This document shows positions 16,317 through 27,191 of a stretch of 64,000 nt of DNA, one piece after another. The stretch covers positions 40,464 to 104,463 of the forward strand of contig NZ_AVPI01000007.1 of NCBI RefSeq assembly GCF_000768675.1, in the 5' to 3' direction. Within the stretch, counting starts at the first letter, position 1; each line of letters opens with the position of its first letter. The position numbers were made by a program, and so were the translations under genes. Origin of the DNA: Knoellia flava TL1 (GTDB lineage: Bacteria > Actinomycetota > Actinomycetes > Actinomycetales > Dermatophilaceae). The notes under the pieces are model-generated. The model was not told the origin of the DNA. It did not search any database and saw nothing but the letters and a program-made list of their open reading frames with translations.

Positions 16317-19102
16317 TGGTCGCCTCCCTCGCCCGACGCCTCGGAGTCAGCGTCGTCGTTGTCCACCGACGGTACGCCATCGGTCACCGCAGGGTCATCC
16401 TCCGAGGTGGCGGGCTGAGACGTGTCGTCCGCAGCCTCGTCCGAGGCACCCGCAGACCTTCCGTCAGTAGCCTCGTCGGGCGCCACTGCAGCGGCCTCCT
16501 CCGGGCTCAGCGGCTCGCCGTCGACGGGGGAGACACCCTCGGCGTCGGCCTCGGCGACCTCCTCCTCGACGACCTTCTCGGCGTTGCGGGCGACACCGAC
16601 GATGGCGTCGTTCTTGCCCGGCTTGGCGAACCAGACACCGGCAGTGTTGCGGCCGGTGAGCCGGACCTCGTCGACCCGCGAGCGGACGATGTTGCCGCGC
16701 TCGAAGACGACCATGACCTCGTCGTCCTCGGAGACGGTGAGGGCGCCGACGAGGTCGCCACCCTTCTCGGTCTGCTTGGCGACGGCAACACCGAGGATGG
16801 CGCGGCCCTTGACGTTCCACTGCGACGCCTTGGAGCGCTTGGCCAGGCCTGACTCGAAGACGACGAAGACGTCGGGGTCCGTGCCCTCCTCGATGACCGA
16901 CATCGACAGCAGCGAGTCGTCACCGCGGAACTTCATGCCCGTGACACCGGACGTCGAGCGACCCATCGGGCGCAGCGTCGCGTCGTCGGCGTGGAAGCGC
17001 ACCGACTGGCCCTTGCGCGAGACGAGGAGCAGGTCGTCCATCGACGACGTCAGACCGGCGCCGACGAGCTCGTCGCCGTCACGCAGGTTGACCGCGATGA
17101 GGCCACCCGAGCGCGGCGAGTCGTACTGCGAGAGCGGCGTCTTCTTGACGAGGCCGTTGCGCGTCGCGAGGACGAGGTGGGGCGACTGCTCGTAGTCGCG
17201 CAGCGCGAGCACCTGCGCGATGTGCTCGTCGGGCTGGAACGCCATGATGTTGGCGACGTGCTGGCCCTTGCTGTCGCGGCCGGCGTCGGGCAGCTCGTAG
17301 GCCTTGGCGCGGTAGACGCGGCCGAGGTTGGTGAAGAAGAGCAGCCAGTGGTGCGACGTCGTCGTGAAGAAGTGCGCCACGACGTCCTCGCCGCGCAGCT
17401 GCGCACCCTTGACGCCCTTGCCGCCGCGCTTCTGCGAGCGGTAGGCGTCGACCTTGGTGCGCTTGGCGTAGCCGCCACGGGTGATCGTGACGACGACGTC
17501 CTCCTCGGGGATGAGGTCCTCCATCGACATGTCGCCGTCGAAGCCGTGGATGTGCGTGCGGCGCTCGTCGCCGTACTTCTCCACGATCCCGGCGAGCTCC
17601 TCGGACACGATCGTCCGCTGCCGCTCGGGCTTGGCGAGGATGTCCTGGTAGTCCTCGATCTCACGCTGGATCGCGTCGTGCTCGTCGATGATCTTCTGGC
17701 GCTCCAGCGCCGCGAGGCGACGCAGCTGGAGCTCGAGGATCGCCCGGGCCTGGATCTCGTCGATCTCGAGGAGCTCCATGAGCCCGTCACGCGCGGCCTC
17801 CGCGGTCGAGGACCGGCGGATGAGCGCGATGACCTCGTCGAGCAGGTCAAGGGCCTTGAGCAGGCCGCGCAGGATGTGGATCCGGTCCTCGGCCTCCTTG
17901 AGGAGGTACGCCGTCCGCCTCTGGATGACGTCGATCTGGTGGTCGACCCAGTGCCGGATGAAGGCGTCGATCGGCAGCGTGCGGGGCACCCCGTCGACGA
18001 GCGCGAGCATGTTGGCGCCGAAGTTCGTCTGGAGCTGGGTGTGCTTGTAGAGGTTGTTGAGCACGACCTTGGCGACGGCGTCGCGCTTGAGCACGATGAC
18101 GAGGCGCTGGCCGGTGCGACCCGACGTCTCGTCGCGGATGTCGGCGATGCCCTGGAGGCGGCCCTCCTTGACGTGCTCGGCGATCTTCTGCGCGAGCGAG
18201 TCGGGGTTGACCTGGTAGGGCAGCTCGGTGATGACGAGGCACTGCCGGTTCTGGATCTCCTCGACCTCGACGACCGCTCGCATGATGACCGAGCCGCGGC
18301 CCGTTCGGTAGGCGTCCTCGATGCCCTTGCGGCCCATGATGAGCGCGCCGGTGGGGAAGTCCGGTCCGGTGATCCGCGCCATGACGGCCTCGAGGGCCTC
18401 CTCGCGCGAGGCGCCGGGGTTCTCGAGCACCCACTGCGCGGCGTTCGCGACCTCGCGCAGGTTGTGCGGCGGGATCTGCGTGGCCATGCCGACCGCGATG
18501 CCGGACGAGCCGTTGACGAGCAGGTTGGGGAAGCGCGCCGGCAGGACCTGCGGTTCCATCGTCTTGCCGTCGTAGTTGGGGCCGAAGTCGACGGTCCTCT
18601 TGTCGATGTCGCGGACGAGCTCCATCGACAGCGGCGCCATGCGGCATTCGGTGTACCGCGGCGCGGCGGCCGGGTCGTCGCCCGGGCTGCCGAAGTTGCC
18701 CTGGCCCTGGACCAGCGGGTAGCGCAGCGACCAGTCCTGCACCAGCCGCACGAGGGCGTCGTAGATCGCGCCGTCACCGTGCGGGTGGTACTGACCCATG
18801 ACGTCGCCGACGACACGGCTGCACTTGTTGAAGCCGCGGTCGGGCCGGTATCCACCGTCGTACATCGCGTAGATGACCCGCCGGTGCACCGGCTTGAGAC
18901 CGTCCCGCACATCCGGCAGCGCCCGACTGACGATGACCGACATCGCGTACTCGATGTAGGACCGCTGCATCTCGGTGTTGAGGTCGACCTCCTCCACCCG
19001 GTCGGTCTCACCGGGGGAGCGGTCGTGCATCACCGCTCCCTGGTCACCGGTGTCCTCGGTGTCCACGTCGTTGTCCGTCGTGCCATCGATGTCGTCAGCC
19101 AT
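16313..19102 (-). CDS. gyrA: DNA gyrase subunit A
   Basis: A 929-aa breakage-reunion and DNA-wrapping subunit of gyrase. [21 protein letters not shown] opens the core. The catalytic tyrosine is in [11 protein letters not shown] (~residue 150), and the quinolone-region sequence [22 protein letters not shown] is intact. The C-terminal beta-propeller includes the GyrA-box region [12 protein letters not shown]. The last ~90 residues are an acidic, Ala/Glu/Asp-rich tail, longer than in many homologues. It lies 175 bp downstream of gyrB on the same strand. Confidence 0.98.
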   Translation of the reverse strand: MADDIDGTTDNDVDTEDTGDQGAVMHDRSPGETDRVEEVDLNTEMQRSYIEYAMSVIVSRALPDVRDGLKPVHRRVIYAMYDGGYRPDRGFNKCSRVVGDVMGQYHPHGDGAIYDALVRLVQDWSLRYPLVQGQGNFGSPGDDPAAAPRYTECRMAPLSMELVRDIDKRTVDFGPNYDGKTMEPQVLPARFPNLLVNGSSGIAVGMATQIPPHNLREVANAAQWVLENPGASREEALEAVMARITGPDFPTGALIMGRKGIEDAYRTGRGSVIMRAVVEVEEIQNRQCLVITELPYQVNPDSLAQKIAEHVKEGRLQGIADIRDETSGRTGQRLVIVLKRDAVAKVVLNNLYKHTQLQTNFGANMLALVDGVPRTLPIDAFIRHWVDHQIDVIQRRTAYLLKEAEDRIHILRGLLKALDLLDEVIALIRRSSTAEAARDGLMELLEIDEIQARAILELQLRRLAALERQKIIDEHDAIQREIEDYQDILAKPERQRTIVSEELAGIVEKYGDERRTHIHGFDGDMSMEDLIPEEDVVVTITRGGYAKRTKVDAYRSQKRGGKGVKGAQLRGEDVVAHFFTTTSHHWLLFFTNLGRVYRAKAYELPDAGRDSKGQHVANIMAFQPDEHIAQVLALRDYEQSPHLVLATRNGLVKKTPLSQYDSPRSGGLIAVNLRDGDELVGAGLTSSMDDLLLVSRKGQSVRFHADDATLRPMGRSTSGVTGMKFRGDDSLLSMSVIEEGTDPDVFVVFESGLAKRSKASQWNVKGRAILGVAVAKQTEKGGDLVGALTVSEDDEVMVVFERGNIVRSRVDEVRLTGRNTAGVWFAKPGKNDAIVGVARNAEKVVEEEVAEADAEGVSPVDGEPLSPEEAAAVAPDEATDGRSAGASDEAADDTSQPATSEDDPAVTDGVPSVDNDDADSEASGEGGDQ

Positions 19103-19277
19103 CAGTTCCCTTGTCTCTCAATACAGTTCGCAAACGGCGATGTATGCCGTGAAAGTCGGTTCGCCGGCCTGAGCGCCTCTTGCGTCCGGCAAGATGACGG
19201 CATAGCCACCACAGTTGCGGACGCAAGGCGAGTTGGGAGGTGAGGTGCCTCCGCGACCCAGCTGACCGGCATACGCA

Positions 19278-21380
<2,103 letters not shown>

Positions 21381-21600
21381 TCAGCTGGTGCGGCTCATGC
21401 GACGCGCCCGGGGCGGGTGACCCGGCCCTGGGCGCGACGTTCACCGTCCAGTTTACCTGTCAGGTCCGACTCTGCACACCGCTGGAGGCCCGGGAAGGCG
21501 GTTTTCTCGACGTACGAGGCATGTTTTCGACCCGGCATACGGCCCCCACCCCTCTGAGCCGCCCTGAGCGCGTTTTTCGCGTGCCGGTCGGGGGCTTCGG

Positions 21601-21713
21601 GCGGCGGGTCCCACCCTCTGCGTGGGCACGTCGCACTTCACACCGGAGCCGTTCCCACCGGAGGCGCGAGGAACCCACTTCGGACGGCGGGACCCACGCT
21701 CTGCGTGGGCAAG
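21601..21713. repeat. Repeat cluster upstream of gyrB (family B copy 2 with flanking direct repeats)
   Basis: Within the 364-bp gene-free gap 21372-21735, segment 21630-21692 resembles the family B repeat (GTCGCACTTC, CGTTCCC, GAACCCACTTC and GGCGGGA in the same order as at 15715). It is flanked by a ~30-bp direct repeat (21601-21630 and 21684-21713), each unit containing CTCTGCGTGGGCA with a small CCCAC/GTGGG hairpin. The rest of the gap should contain the gyrB promoter; none is obvious. Confidence 0.55.
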
Positions 21714-21735
21714 GCGGCGACGCGGGGAAGGGGCG

Positions 21736-22458
21736 TCAGCGGCCGGTGGTGAAGAAGGTCCAGGTACCGTCCTCGGCGATGCCGACGCGGTAGCCGGTGT
21801 AGCCACCGTCGTCCTGGCGCATCTTCGTGGCCTGGCTCCTGGTGAGGAGGCCCGCCGCGACGACCTTGTCCCACTCGGCGTCGTTCTGGGCATACTGCTC
21901 GGAGAAGACCCGCGGCTGGATCGTGCCGTCGAAGGACTCGGTCGGGGGCATCGACAGGACGATGGCGAGCGCCACGTAGCTCGACCCGGCCTTGCTCGTG
22001 AAGACCGAGGCCGGAGGCTGGTCGCCGGCGAGCCCGGTGGAGTCGGCGCGAGCGAGCGAGACGAGGGTCGCGGAGTCGCACGCCCGTGCGGCGGTCGAGA
22101 TCTTCCTGGCCTTGGCAGCCGCGGCGGTCGACATGCCGGTGACGTCGGCCGCGCGCACCTTGGCCGCGGCGCACGCGGGGGTGCGCGTCGGGGTCGGTGT
22201 GGGCCTCGCAGCCGTCGGCGTGACCGACGGTGAGGGGGTCGGGGTGGCCGACGGCGTCTCGGTGACGGTGGGGGTCGGGCTCGGCGTCTCGCTCGGGATC
22301 TCCGACGACGACTCTGAGACGCTCGGGCTCGGCGACGTCGAGGGGGCGGCCGTGGGCTCGTCGTCGGAGCAGGCCGAGAGCGCGAGCGTGGCCAGCAGCA
22401 ACGGAGCGAGCACGCGCGGAAGCCGGCGGGTGGACAGGACGAGACCCCGGGACGTCAT
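21736..22458 (-). CDS. Putative lipoprotein
   Basis: A 240-aa protein with a lipoprotein signal: Arg-rich start, hydrophobic LAPLLLATLALSAC, lipobox LSAC with the modified Cys at ~30. A long Ser/Thr/Pro/Glu linker (~residues 35-90) follows, then a ~140-residue domain with two further cysteines (TPACAAAK, RACDSATL) that I cannot assign. The final region contains YTGYRVGIAEDGTWTFFTTGR. It is probably surface-anchored outside the membrane. It stands alone, between gyrB and the thioesterase. Confidence 0.75.
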   Translation of the reverse strand: MTSRGLVLSTRRLPRVLAPLLLATLALSACSDDEPTAAPSTSPSPSVSESSSEIPSETPSPTPTVTETPSATPTPSPSVTPTAARPTPTPTRTPACAAAKVRAADVTGMSTAAAAKARKISTAARACDSATLVSLARADSTGLAGDQPPASVFTSKAGSSYVALAIVLSMPPTESFDGTIQPRVFSEQYAQNDAEWDKVVAAGLLTRSQATKMRQDDGGYTGYRVGIAEDGTWTFFTTGR

Positions 22459-22518
22459 GCGGTCACTGTAACGGGAGTGACTGATGTGACTCAGTGCGAC
22501 AAGCCGTGGTTCACACCC

Positions 22519-22576
22519 CCCGACTTCTTGCCCGGATGCGACAGCCGAGCGTGGCGCAGTTGGGCAAGAAGTCGGG
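22519..22576. repeat. Palindromic repeat, family A, copy 1
   Basis: Outer arms of 15 bp, 22519-22533 and 22562-22576, pair perfectly (CCCGACTTCTTGCCC). The inner part pairs imperfectly. It is related to the elements at 23094-23155 and 31464-31538. It lies between the lipoprotein and thioesterase genes. Confidence 0.75.
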
Positions 22577-22594
22577 CGTTGGGGTGGTGGTGAG

Positions 22595-23041
22595 CTATGG
22601 CTGGGCGGCGAGCGTGCGCTCGACGACGGCGCGGACGTCGTCGGGGATCGGGACCGAGTGGCGGCCGGCGCGGTCGATGTAGACCTGCGCCCACAGCCCG
22701 TGCGCGGCGATGTCGTCGCTGCCGTCGGCGAAGAGCCCGAACGCGAAGGTCACGCTCTTGGTGCCGACTCGCTCGACCCGCACGCCCACGTCGACCGGGT
22801 GTGGGTAGGCCAGCTCGGCGTAGAACCGGCACGACGACTCAGCGACCACTCCCAAGGTCGACGTCGTCGTCTCGTCGGTGCCGGTCTCGCGGATGAGCCA
22901 GGCGTTGAGCACCGAGTCGAAGAGCTCGTAGTAGACGGCGTTGTTGAGGTGGCCGTACATGTCGTTGTCGGCCCAGCGCGTGGTCACCCGCTGCATCTCC
23001 GGGAAGTCGGCACGGGTCAGCGAGCGCGGGTCGACGGTCAT
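22595..23041 (-). CDS. Acyl-CoA thioesterase, hot-dog (4HBT) fold
   Basis: A 148-aa protein from the ATG at 23041 with the YbgC/FadM-type signature TTRWADNDMYGHLNNAVYYELFDSVLNAWL; the Asp in WADNDMYGH is the likely catalytic acid. Later come ESSCRFYAELAYPHPVDVGVRVERVGTKSVTFAFGLF and AAHGLWAQVYIDR. It hydrolyses acyl-CoA thioesters in the cytoplasm; the chain preference cannot be read from sequence. It is flanked on both sides by family A palindromes and is not in an evident operon. Confidence 0.88.
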   Translation of the reverse strand: MTVDPRSLTRADFPEMQRVTTRWADNDMYGHLNNAVYYELFDSVLNAWLIRETGTDETTTSTLGVVAESSCRFYAELAYPHPVDVGVRVERVGTKSVTFAFGLFADGSDDIAAHGLWAQVYIDRAGRHSVPIPDDVRAVVERTLAAQP

Positions 23042-23093
23042 GCGCCGAGCGTAGTTGCGCCGGTCTTGAGACCGGACGTGCCGGCATACGTGG

Positions 23094-23155
23094 CGACTTA
23101 TTGCCCAGATGGGACAGCTCGCTGGCGCTCGCCGTCCCATCTGGGCAATAAGTCG
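23094..23155. repeat. Palindromic repeat, family A, copy 2
   Basis: A perfect 22-bp stem (23094-23115 / 23134-23155) beginning CGACTTATTGCCCAGA, around an 18-base GC-rich loop. It lies between the thioesterase and metQ genes. It has the same architecture as 31464-31538. Confidence 0.85.
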
Positions 23156-23165
23156 GGGTTGCGGG

Positions 23166-24023
23166 TCAGGCGTCGGCGCCGGGAAGCACCGAGCCGTCGG
23201 GCCAGGTCTTCTCGATGTAGGCCTTGACCTCGGGCGAGTGGAGCAGCTCGTCGAGCTTCTTGAGAGCCGCGTTGGACTCGTCCTTCTTCTGGACGGCGAG
23301 GAAGTTGGCGTAGGGGTTGTCCTTGGCCTCCTCGACGAGGATCGCGTCCTTGGTCGGCGAGAGGTTGGCCTCGATCGCGTAGTTGCCGTTGATGACGGCG
23401 ACGTCGAGGTCGTCGAGCGAGCGGACGAGCTGCGCCGGGTCGGTCTCCTTGAACTGGAGCTTCTTCGGGTTGGCGTCGATGTCGTAGATCGTCGCGTTCG
23501 TCGCGTCCTTGCCGGCCTTGAGCGTGATGACGCCGGCCTTGGCGAGCAGCTCGAGCGCGCGGCCCTGGTTGGACGGGTCGTTGTTGATGCCGACCTGCGC
23601 GCCGGTCCCGAGCTCGGAGACGTCCTTGACCTTCTTGGAGTAGAGCGCGAACGGCTCGATGTGGACGCCGCCGTAGTGCGCGAAGTCGTAGCCGCGGTCC
23701 TTGACCTGCGCCTCGTAGTAGGGGAGGTGCTGGAAGTAGTTCGCGTCGAGGGTGCCCTCGGCGAGCTGGACGTTGGGCTGGACGTAGTCGTCGAAGCTCT
23801 TGATCTCGAGGTCGAGCCCGGCCTCCTTGGCGAGGTTCGCGTCGACGAACTCGAGGATCTTGGCGTGCGGCGTCGGCGAGGCGCCGACGACGAGCTTCGT
23901 CACGCCGTTGCCGTCGGCCTCGGGACCGCTGGAGTCGCCACCGCCCGCACCACAGGCCGTGAGGCTCATGGCGGCGAGCACGGACACTCCGGCGACGAGA
24001 CCTCGGCGGGGGAACGGGGACAT
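23166..24023 (-). CDS. metQ: MetQ/NlpA-family methionine-binding lipoprotein
   Basis: A 285-aa substrate-binding protein of the methionine importer. From the ATG at 24023 (GAAAGG upstream) the signal reads FPRRGLVAGVSVLAAMSLTAC with lipobox LTAC, anchoring it outside the membrane. The mature part shows the NlpA pattern: VVGASPTPHAKILEFV, FDDYVQPNVQLAEGTLDANYFQHLPYYE, FALYSKKVKDVSELGTGAQVGI and NDPSNQGRALELLAKAGVITLK. It is encoded 152 bp after metI. Confidence 0.93.
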   Translation of the reverse strand: MSPFPRRGLVAGVSVLAAMSLTACGAGGGDSSGPEADGNGVTKLVVGASPTPHAKILEFVDANLAKEAGLDLEIKSFDDYVQPNVQLAEGTLDANYFQHLPYYEAQVKDRGYDFAHYGGVHIEPFALYSKKVKDVSELGTGAQVGINNDPSNQGRALELLAKAGVITLKAGKDATNATIYDIDANPKKLQFKETDPAQLVRSLDDLDVAVINGNYAIEANLSPTKDAILVEEAKDNPYANFLAVQKKDESNAALKKLDELLHSPEVKAYIEKTWPDGSVLPGADA

Positions 24024-24175
24024 GGCTTCTTTCCTTTCGTATGCCGGCCGGTCGGGCCGACGTGGGTATGCCGGCCTCGTGGCCGACACGTGTCGTGCCG
24101 GGAGGTGCCCGGCAGGTCAGGTGGGCCGACGACGGTGTCGGGGGCGGACGGCACACGGCCGCCCGGAAGGTGGGG

Positions 24176-24859
24176 TCAGCGGTGGTCGACGGCGCGGGCG
24201 AGGCGGTCGCCCGCGACCTGGACGACCTGGACGACGACCACGAGGAGCACGACGGCGGCGATCATGACGTCGGTCTGGAAGCGGTTGTAGCCGTAGGACA
24301 TCGCCGTGGCACCGAGCCCGCCGCCGCCGACGGCGCCCGCCATGGCGGAGTAGCCGATGAGGGCGATGACGGTCGTCGTGAGCCCCGCGACGATGCCGGG
24401 GAGGGCCTCGGGCAGGAGCACCTTGCGAGTGACCTCCCAGCGGGTGGCGCCCATCATCGTGGCGGCCTCGACCTTGCCGGCGGACACCTCACGCAGCGAG
24501 GTCTCGACGAGCCGCGCGAAGAACGGCACGGCGCCGACGGTGAGCGGCACGATCATCGCTCGCCAGCCGACGGTCGTGCCGGCGATGAAGCGGGTGATCG
24601 GGATGATCGCGATCATGAGGATGAGGAAGGGCAGGGAGCGGCCGACGTTGACGACCGCGCCGAGGACGCGGTGAAGCGTCGGCTGCGGGGCGATGCCCCC
24701 GGGCGCGGACTGGTGGAGCAGCACGCCGACGACGATCCCGAGGGCGGCGGTGATCGCCGCCGAGCCCAGCGTCATGGCGAGCGTCTCCCAGAGCGCGGTC
24801 GGCAGGCCCTCACGGATGACGGGGTTGTCGAGCCAGGTGGGGTCGGTCTCGAACCTCAT
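24176..24859 (-). CDS. metI: Methionine ABC transporter permease
   Basis: A 227-aa inner-membrane permease of MetI type with five or six membrane segments. The start ETLAMTLGSAAITAALGIVVGVLLHQ is followed by VGRSLPFLILMIAIIPITRFIAG, and the EAA loop, which contacts the ATPase, is EVTRKVLLPEALPGIVAGLT. The ATG at 24859 overlaps the metN stop (ATGA), so expression is coupled. Substrates are probably L- and D-methionine, as is usual for the family. Confidence 0.94.
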   Translation of the reverse strand: MRFETDPTWLDNPVIREGLPTALWETLAMTLGSAAITAALGIVVGVLLHQSAPGGIAPQPTLHRVLGAVVNVGRSLPFLILMIAIIPITRFIAGTTVGWRAMIVPLTVGAVPFFARLVETSLREVSAGKVEAATMMGATRWEVTRKVLLPEALPGIVAGLTTTVIALIGYSAMAGAVGGGGLGATAMSYGYNRFQTDVMIAAVVLLVVVVQVVQVAGDRLARAVDHR

Positions 24860-25905
24860 GCCGCCACCTCCGGGTGGAGACGGGCGTGGTCGAGCACGTC
24901 ACGGGCACGGTCGACGAGTGCGGCGTCGGCGAGCTCGACGAGCAGTCGCCCCACGCGTCGGCCGGCGACCGTCTCGACGGTGGCCGCGGCGACGTCGGCC
25001 TCGATGCCCTCGTGGCGCAGCAGCGAGATGATGCCGTCGATCGAGCCGACCGGGGAGTCGGGGTGACCGAGGGCGACCTGGAGGCGGGCGAGGCCGTCGG
25101 GCGCGGGCTCGACGAGCGGGATGAGCTCGCGGTGCAGGCGGGTCGTCGGGTCGGCGATGACCTCGCCGAGCCGGCCCTGCTCGAGGACGGCGCCGTCGCC
25201 GAGGAGGGTGACGGCGTCGCAGACCTCGCGCACGACCGAGGGCTCGTGGGTGATGACGACGACGGTGATGCCCAGGCGGTCGCGCAGCTCCTTGAGCAGG
25301 GCGAGGATCTGGCCGGTGGTGGCCGCGTCGAGGGCCGAGGTCGGCTCGTCGCAGAGGAGGATCTCGGGCCGGGCCGCGAGGGCCCGGGCGATGCCGACGC
25401 GCTGCTGCTGACCGCCCGAGAGCTGGCCGGGGTGGTTGCCCGCCCGGTCGGTGAGGCCGACGAGCTCGAGCAGCTCGGTGACGCGGGCGTCGCGCTCGGC
25501 CTTGTCCCAGCCGGCGATCTCGAGCGGGAGCGCGATGTTGTCAGCCGCGGTGCGCGAGTCGAGGAGGTTCGCGTGCTGGTAGACGACGCCGAACCGACGG
25601 CGGGCGGCGCGCAGGTCGGCCCCGCGCAGGGTGGTGATGTCCTCGCCCGCGACGACGACCTGGCCCGACGTCGGCTGCTCGAGCCCGGTGAGGCAGCGGA
25701 TGAGCGTCGACTTGCCGGCGCCGGAGCGACCCACGATGCCGTGGATCTCGCTGCGCGGGACGACGAGCGAGACCGCGTCGAGGGCGGTCACCGTCGTGCC
25801 GCGGGAGTCGAAGACCTTGGTGAGGTCGTGGACGGAGAGCGCCGGGGCGGTGGGGCGGGGTGTGCCCTCCGGGCCGGCCGGGAAATCAGATGAAGCGTCA
25901 ACCAC
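24856..25905 (-). CDS. metN: Methionine ABC transporter ATP-binding protein
   Basis: A 349-aa ATPase from the GTG at 25905. Walker A is GRSGAGKST, the Q-loop VVYQHANLL, the signature LSGGQQQRVGIARAL, Walker B ILLCDEPTSALD and the H-loop VVITHE. The C-terminal ~75 residues (PVGSIDGIISLLRHEG ... LVELADAALVDRARDVL) form the NIL domain, through which intracellular methionine inhibits transport. Seven bases separate a TACTTA -10 element from the GTG, so the mRNA may be leaderless. First gene of metN-metI-metQ. Confidence 0.95.
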   Translation of the reverse strand: MVDASSDFPAGPEGTPRPTAPALSVHDLTKVFDSRGTTVTALDAVSLVVPRSEIHGIVGRSGAGKSTLIRCLTGLEQPTSGQVVVAGEDITTLRGADLRAARRRFGVVYQHANLLDSRTAADNIALPLEIAGWDKAERDARVTELLELVGLTDRAGNHPGQLSGGQQQRVGIARALAARPEILLCDEPTSALDAATTGQILALLKELRDRLGITVVVITHEPSVVREVCDAVTLLGDGAVLEQGRLGEVIADPTTRLHRELIPLVEPAPDGLARLQVALGHPDSPVGSIDGIISLLRHEGIEADVAAATVETVAGRRVGRLLVELADAALVDRARDVLDHARLHPEVAA

Positions 25906-25911
25906 CCGACA

Positions 25912-25940
25912 ATAAGTATGCGTTATCCATTGGATAAGCA
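25912..25940 (-). promoter_or_regulatory. metN promoter with a palindromic operator
   Basis: On the minus strand TTGCTT and TACTTA are spaced by 17 bases. The spacer and part of the -35 contain the perfect 15-base palindrome TTATCCATTGGATAA (25923-25937; the strand read is TTATCCAATGGATAA). A dimeric repressor bound there would occlude the promoter. The regulator's identity is unknown; a methionine-responsive repressor is the natural guess. Confidence 0.6.
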
Positions 25941-25981
25941 AATCGGCGGTGACGATGTCTCACGACCTGAGCCTCGTTCCA

Positions 25982-26060
25982 CGTTTCCGCCCGGAGTGGC
26001 ACCAGCGCGCTCGGGGGACGGTTGGGCGGTTCAGTGCACGGAACCCACGTCGGGCGGCAA
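25982..26060. repeat. Possible third family B repeat
   Basis: TTTCCGCCCGGAGTGG near 25984 and GGAACCCACGTCGGGCGGCA near 26040 resemble the closing arms of the repeat at 15715-15774, separated by a longer loop. The right half overlaps the 3' end of the downstream ABC ATPase gene. The relation is weaker than between copies 1 and 2. Confidence 0.35.
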
Positions 26061-27191
26061 AGGTGTGGCGGTGGGGTCGGGCTGGGTGGGCGAGTGGGTG
26101 AGGGCGGTCTCGCCGCTGAGAAGGCTGGGGACGATCCCCGGCGCGATCGAGGCGAGGACCTCGGTGCCGACGGGGTAGCGGACCGAGTGCGGCTGCCACG
26201 ACCGGATGGTCCGGCCCGAGGCGAGGCGGACCGTGTGGAGGATGAACGGCCCTTGGTACTCGACGCGGTCCACGACGGCGGCGGCGCCGGTGACGCCGGG
26301 GCCGGGCAGCCGGAGGCTCACCTCGTGCGGGCGGACGACGACCTCGGCGTCGGCGACGTCCTTGCGGATCGTCACGAGCCCGAGCTCGCAGGCCAGCCCG
26401 GAGTCGGTGACCGACGTCGGCAGGAAGTCGGCGTCGCCCATGAAGGACGCGACGAACCGGCTCACGGGCCGCTCGAAGACCTCGACGGGACGCCCCCACT
26501 GCTCGACGACACCGGCCCGCATGACGCCGACGTGGTCGCCGATCGAGAGGGCCTCGGTCTGGTCGTGGGTCACGAGGATCGCCGTCGTGCCGGTGGCGTG
26601 CAGCGCCTCCACAGTGTCGGCCCGGACCCGTGCCCGCAGCGACTCGTCGAGCGAGGAGAACGGCTCGTCGAGGAGGACGACCTCGGGGCGGGGCGCCAGC
26701 GCACGGGCGAGGGCGACGCGCTGCTGCTCGCCGCCGGAGAGCTCGTGGGGGTAGCGGTCGACGACGTGGGCGAGGTGCACGAGCTCGAGGACCTCACGCA
26801 CCCGGGCGTCCTGCTCGGACCGGGAGCGCCCGTCGAGGCCGAACCGGATGTTGTCGGCGACGGTGAGGTGCGGGAAGAGCGCGTGCTCCTGGAAGACCAG
26901 GCCGATGCGCCGGCGCTCCGGAGGCACCCACTCCGGACCGGCGACGACGCGGTCGCCGACCGTGACGCTGCCGGCGTCGGGACGCTCGAGCCCGGCGACG
27001 AGCCGCAGCAGCGTCGACTTGCCGCACCCGGACGGGCCGATGAGGGCGACGATCTCGCCGCGCTGGACGGTCAGGTCGAGGTCGCTCACGGCGAGGGTGT
27101 CGCCGTAGGACTTCGAGACGCCGCGCAGCGTCACCGCGCTGGCCGTCGCCGTGCCCGAGGTCGCCGGGCGGACCGTCGCCGCGCCGGTCAC
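26031..27191 (-). CDS. Iron(III)-type ABC transporter ATP-binding protein
   Basis: A 386-aa ATPase of the FbpC/PotA class from the GTG at 27191, overlapping the permease stop by 4 bp. Walker A is GPSGCGKST, the Q-loop VFQEHALFPHL, the signature LSGGEQQRVALARAL, Walker B VVLLDEPFSSLD and the H-loop LVTHDQTEAL. The C-terminal TOBE-like domain (VVRPHEVSLRLPGP ... IAPGIVP) is followed by a Pro/Thr tail that runs into a possible repeat. With the permease and binding protein it forms an iron importer. Confidence 0.92.
   Translation of the reverse strand: MTGAATVRPATSGTATASAVTLRGVSKSYGDTLAVSDLDLTVQRGEIVALIGPSGCGKSTLLRLVAGLERPDAGSVTVGDRVVAGPEWVPPERRRIGLVFQEHALFPHLTVADNIRFGLDGRSRSEQDARVREVLELVHLAHVVDRYPHELSGGEQQRVALARALAPRPEVVLLDEPFSSLDESLRARVRADTVEALHATGTTAILVTHDQTEALSIGDHVGVMRAGVVEQWGRPVEVFERPVSRFVASFMGDADFLPTSVTDSGLACELGLVTIRKDVADAEVVVRPHEVSLRLPGPGVTGAAAVVDRVEYQGPFILHTVRLASGRTIRSWQPHSVRYPVGTEVLASIAPGIVPSLLSGETALTHSPTQPDPTATPLPPDVGSVH

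Noticed and set aside
16991..19243. 750-codon open frame antisense to gyrA
   Set aside because: It mirrors the codon structure of gyrA on the opposite strand. High GC removes stops; the translation is low-complexity and has no family match.
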